Assembly (NCBI GenBank): GCA_919902105.1
Contig: CAKKQO010000035.1
Span: forward strand, 24,723-67,546
Reading direction: 5' to 3'
From: Omnitrophica bacterium GWA2_41_15
Lineage (GTDB): Bacteria > Omnitrophota > Gorgyraeia > Ghiorseimicrobiales > Ghiorseimicrobiaceae
DNA length: 42,824 nt
Numbering within the stretch: position 1 is the stretch's first letter; each line of letters begins with the position of its first letter. Below the pieces are notes generated by a model that saw nothing but the letters and a program-made list of their open reading frames with translations, was not told where the DNA came from and ran no database searches. This document shows positions 41,818 to 42,824 of this stretch, one piece after another. The position numbers were made by a program, and so were the translations under genes.

Positions 41818-42438
41818 ATGCGTCATAAGGTAAATAAATCAAGACTGTCTCTTTCCAAAAGCCAGAGGAAAGCATTAATGAGAGCTTTAGCTCGCTCCGT
41901 AATAATAAATGGGAGGATTAAAACTACGAGAGAGCGGGCGAAGAATGCTAAACCCTTAGTTGAGCATCTAATTTCTTTAGGCAAAGATGGCAGCCTGTCT
42001 GCAAAAAGAGAAGCTTATAGGATATTACAGGATCATTCTTTGGTTTCAAAGTTGTTTAAGGAAATCGCCATCAAATTTAAAGATAGAGCCGGCGGCTATA
42101 GCCGTATTCTTCTTTTTGGCAGGCGCAGGGGGGATGGTACGGAAATGGCTTTATTTGAATTATCCGAGCTCATCAAGGAAAAAAAGCCGGATTCAGTTAA
42201 GAAGGAAAAAGAAAAAGCTAAGCCTATAGAAGAAAAATTCCATAAAATGCATCCTAAGAAGCCGCTTGAAGTTAAGGAAAAAGAAGAGTTAATGCCATTA
42301 CCTAAAGAAAAACCAAAACCTGCGCCCGAAGAAGAAAAGAAACATAAAAAGATGGAAATAACCGATAAGAAAAAGACGCATAAAAAATTCTTAGGGGGTT
42401 TAAGGAGTTTCTTTAAGAAGGAAAGAGACAGTCTCTAA
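41818..42438 (+). CDS. rplQ: 50S ribosomal protein L17 with long charged C-terminal tail
   Basis: Tunnel-exit region protein. The L17 core is residues 1-118 (MRHKVNKSRLSLSKSQRKALMRALARSVI, IKTTRERAKNAKPLVEHLISL, GGYSRILLFGRRRGDGTEMALFEL). It is followed by about 88 residues of Lys/Glu/Pro-rich sequence with little predicted fold, ending KKFLGGLRSFFKKERDSL, which could form a basic amphipathic helix. The tail function is unknown; its location suggests contact with rRNA or nascent-chain factors. Confidence 0.95.
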   Translation: MRHKVNKSRLSLSKSQRKALMRALARSVIINGRIKTTRERAKNAKPLVEHLISLGKDGSLSAKREAYRILQDHSLVSKLFKEIAIKFKDRAGGYSRILLFGRRRGDGTEMALFELSELIKEKKPDSVKKEKEKAKPIEEKFHKMHPKKPLEVKEKEELMPLPKEKPKPAPEEEKKHKKMEITDKKKTHKKFLGGLRSFFKKERDSL

Positions 42439-42440
42439 TA

Positions 42441-42824
42441 ATGAATATGCTTGCCAAGCGAGCAAGAGATATAGAACCTTCTTCTACGCTTGCTATTACC
42501 GCCCGCGCCAAAAAAATGCGTAAGGACGGCTTAGATGTAGTAAATTTTGCCGCGGGAGAGCCGGATTTTGATACCCCCCAATATATCAAAGAAGCCGCTA
42601 TAAGCTCAATAGAAGAAGGTTTTACTAAATATACGCCCTCCAGCGGCATTGGCGAACTTAAAGCTGCCATCCAAAAAAAATTAAAATCCGATAATAATTT
42701 AGATTACGAACTTGAGCAGATCGTTGTTTCTTGCGGGGCGAAACATTCTCTTTTTAATATAATTCAGGTTTTAGTTGATAAAGGCGAAGAGGTAATTATT
42801 CCTTCTCCTTACTGGGTAAGTTAC
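42441..42824 (+). CDS. Pyridoxal-phosphate aminotransferase, class I (aspartate aminotransferase-like), partial
   Basis: Only the first 128 residues are present; the gene runs off the window. The N-terminus (LAKRARDIEPSSTLAITARAKKM, NFAAGEPDFDTPQYIKEAA, YTPSSGIGELKAAI) and VSCGAKHSLFNIIQVL followed by PSPYWVSY match aspartate/aromatic aminotransferases of the AspC Ib type. The PLP-binding lysine lies beyond the end, so substrate cannot be judged. It starts 2 bases after rplQ, so it may be co-transcribed with the alpha operon. Confidence 0.9.
   Translation, partial: MNMLAKRARDIEPSSTLAITARAKKMRKDGLDVVNFAAGEPDFDTPQYIKEAAISSIEEGFTKYTPSSGIGELKAAIQKKLKSDNNLDYELEQIVVSCGAKHSLFNIIQVLVDKGEEVIIPSPYWVSY

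Overview
This window is a bacterial chromosome segment of moderate GC, with every recognisable gene on the + strand. It carries the secD/secF translocon region and then one long block joining the beta, str, S10, spc and alpha operons. L33, L36, S4, S14 and L24 are all zinc-binding (Cys-rich) forms. SecD and SecF are fused, rpmD is absent, and EF-Tu has a Cys-rich loop. Together these suggest an uncultured lineage, perhaps near Omnitrophota/PVC. That placement is an impression from protein character and would need a phylogeny.

Layout: 51-9871 holds rpsP, yajC, secDF, a very short mfd, a SurA/PpiC foldase, pdxA and rsmA, then a separate unit of two receiver proteins and a GAF/HD-GYP protein behind a consensus sigma-70-type promoter. 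A second clear promoter (10084-10111) precedes tRNA-Thr, rpmG, tRNA-Trp, secE, nusG, rplKAJL and rpoBC. The block continues through rpsLG, fusA, tuf, rpsJ, rplCDWB, rpsS, rplV, rpsC, rplP, rpmC, rpsQ, rplNXE, rpsZ, rpsH, rplFR, rpsE, rplO, secY, adk, map, infA, rpmJ, rpsMKD, rpoA and rplQ, and ends inside an aminotransferase gene. The genes make the protein-synthesis, transcription and Sec-export machinery.

The unexpected content is in the gaps. Such operons usually have short plain spacers, but here nearly every gap over about 60 bases is filled by a hairpin-forming repeat running from the upstream stop codon to the downstream ribosome-binding site or start codon. The main family is a composite of up to three abutting hairpins. 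Its outer hairpins share a strict plan: 5 bp, a 2x2 internal loop (GA/GA on the left, TC/TC on the right), exactly 4 bp of variable but always complementary sequence, a one-sided bulge of usually two bases, then an A/T-rich stem of the type ATAANTTAC/GTAANTTAT. The right hairpin is the reverse complement of the left in design. Other families (a GGATAG element, a TAG-TGC element, an ACCCCG-type element, and an inverted pair around 5.7 and 10.0 kb) behave similarly: they supply stop codons, add ten residues to Adk, or place the Shine-Dalgarno inside a stem.

Several genes preceded by the right hairpin (rpoC, rpsG, rpsJ, rplC, rplN) have no Shine-Dalgarno next to the start. Instead a GGAG/AGGA/GGGG-like tract sits immediately before the hairpin, so folding would bring it close to the AUG. 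I regard this as the best candidate for an undescribed system: a dispersed, possibly mobile, palindromic element used as an intercistronic translation-coupling device in essential operons.
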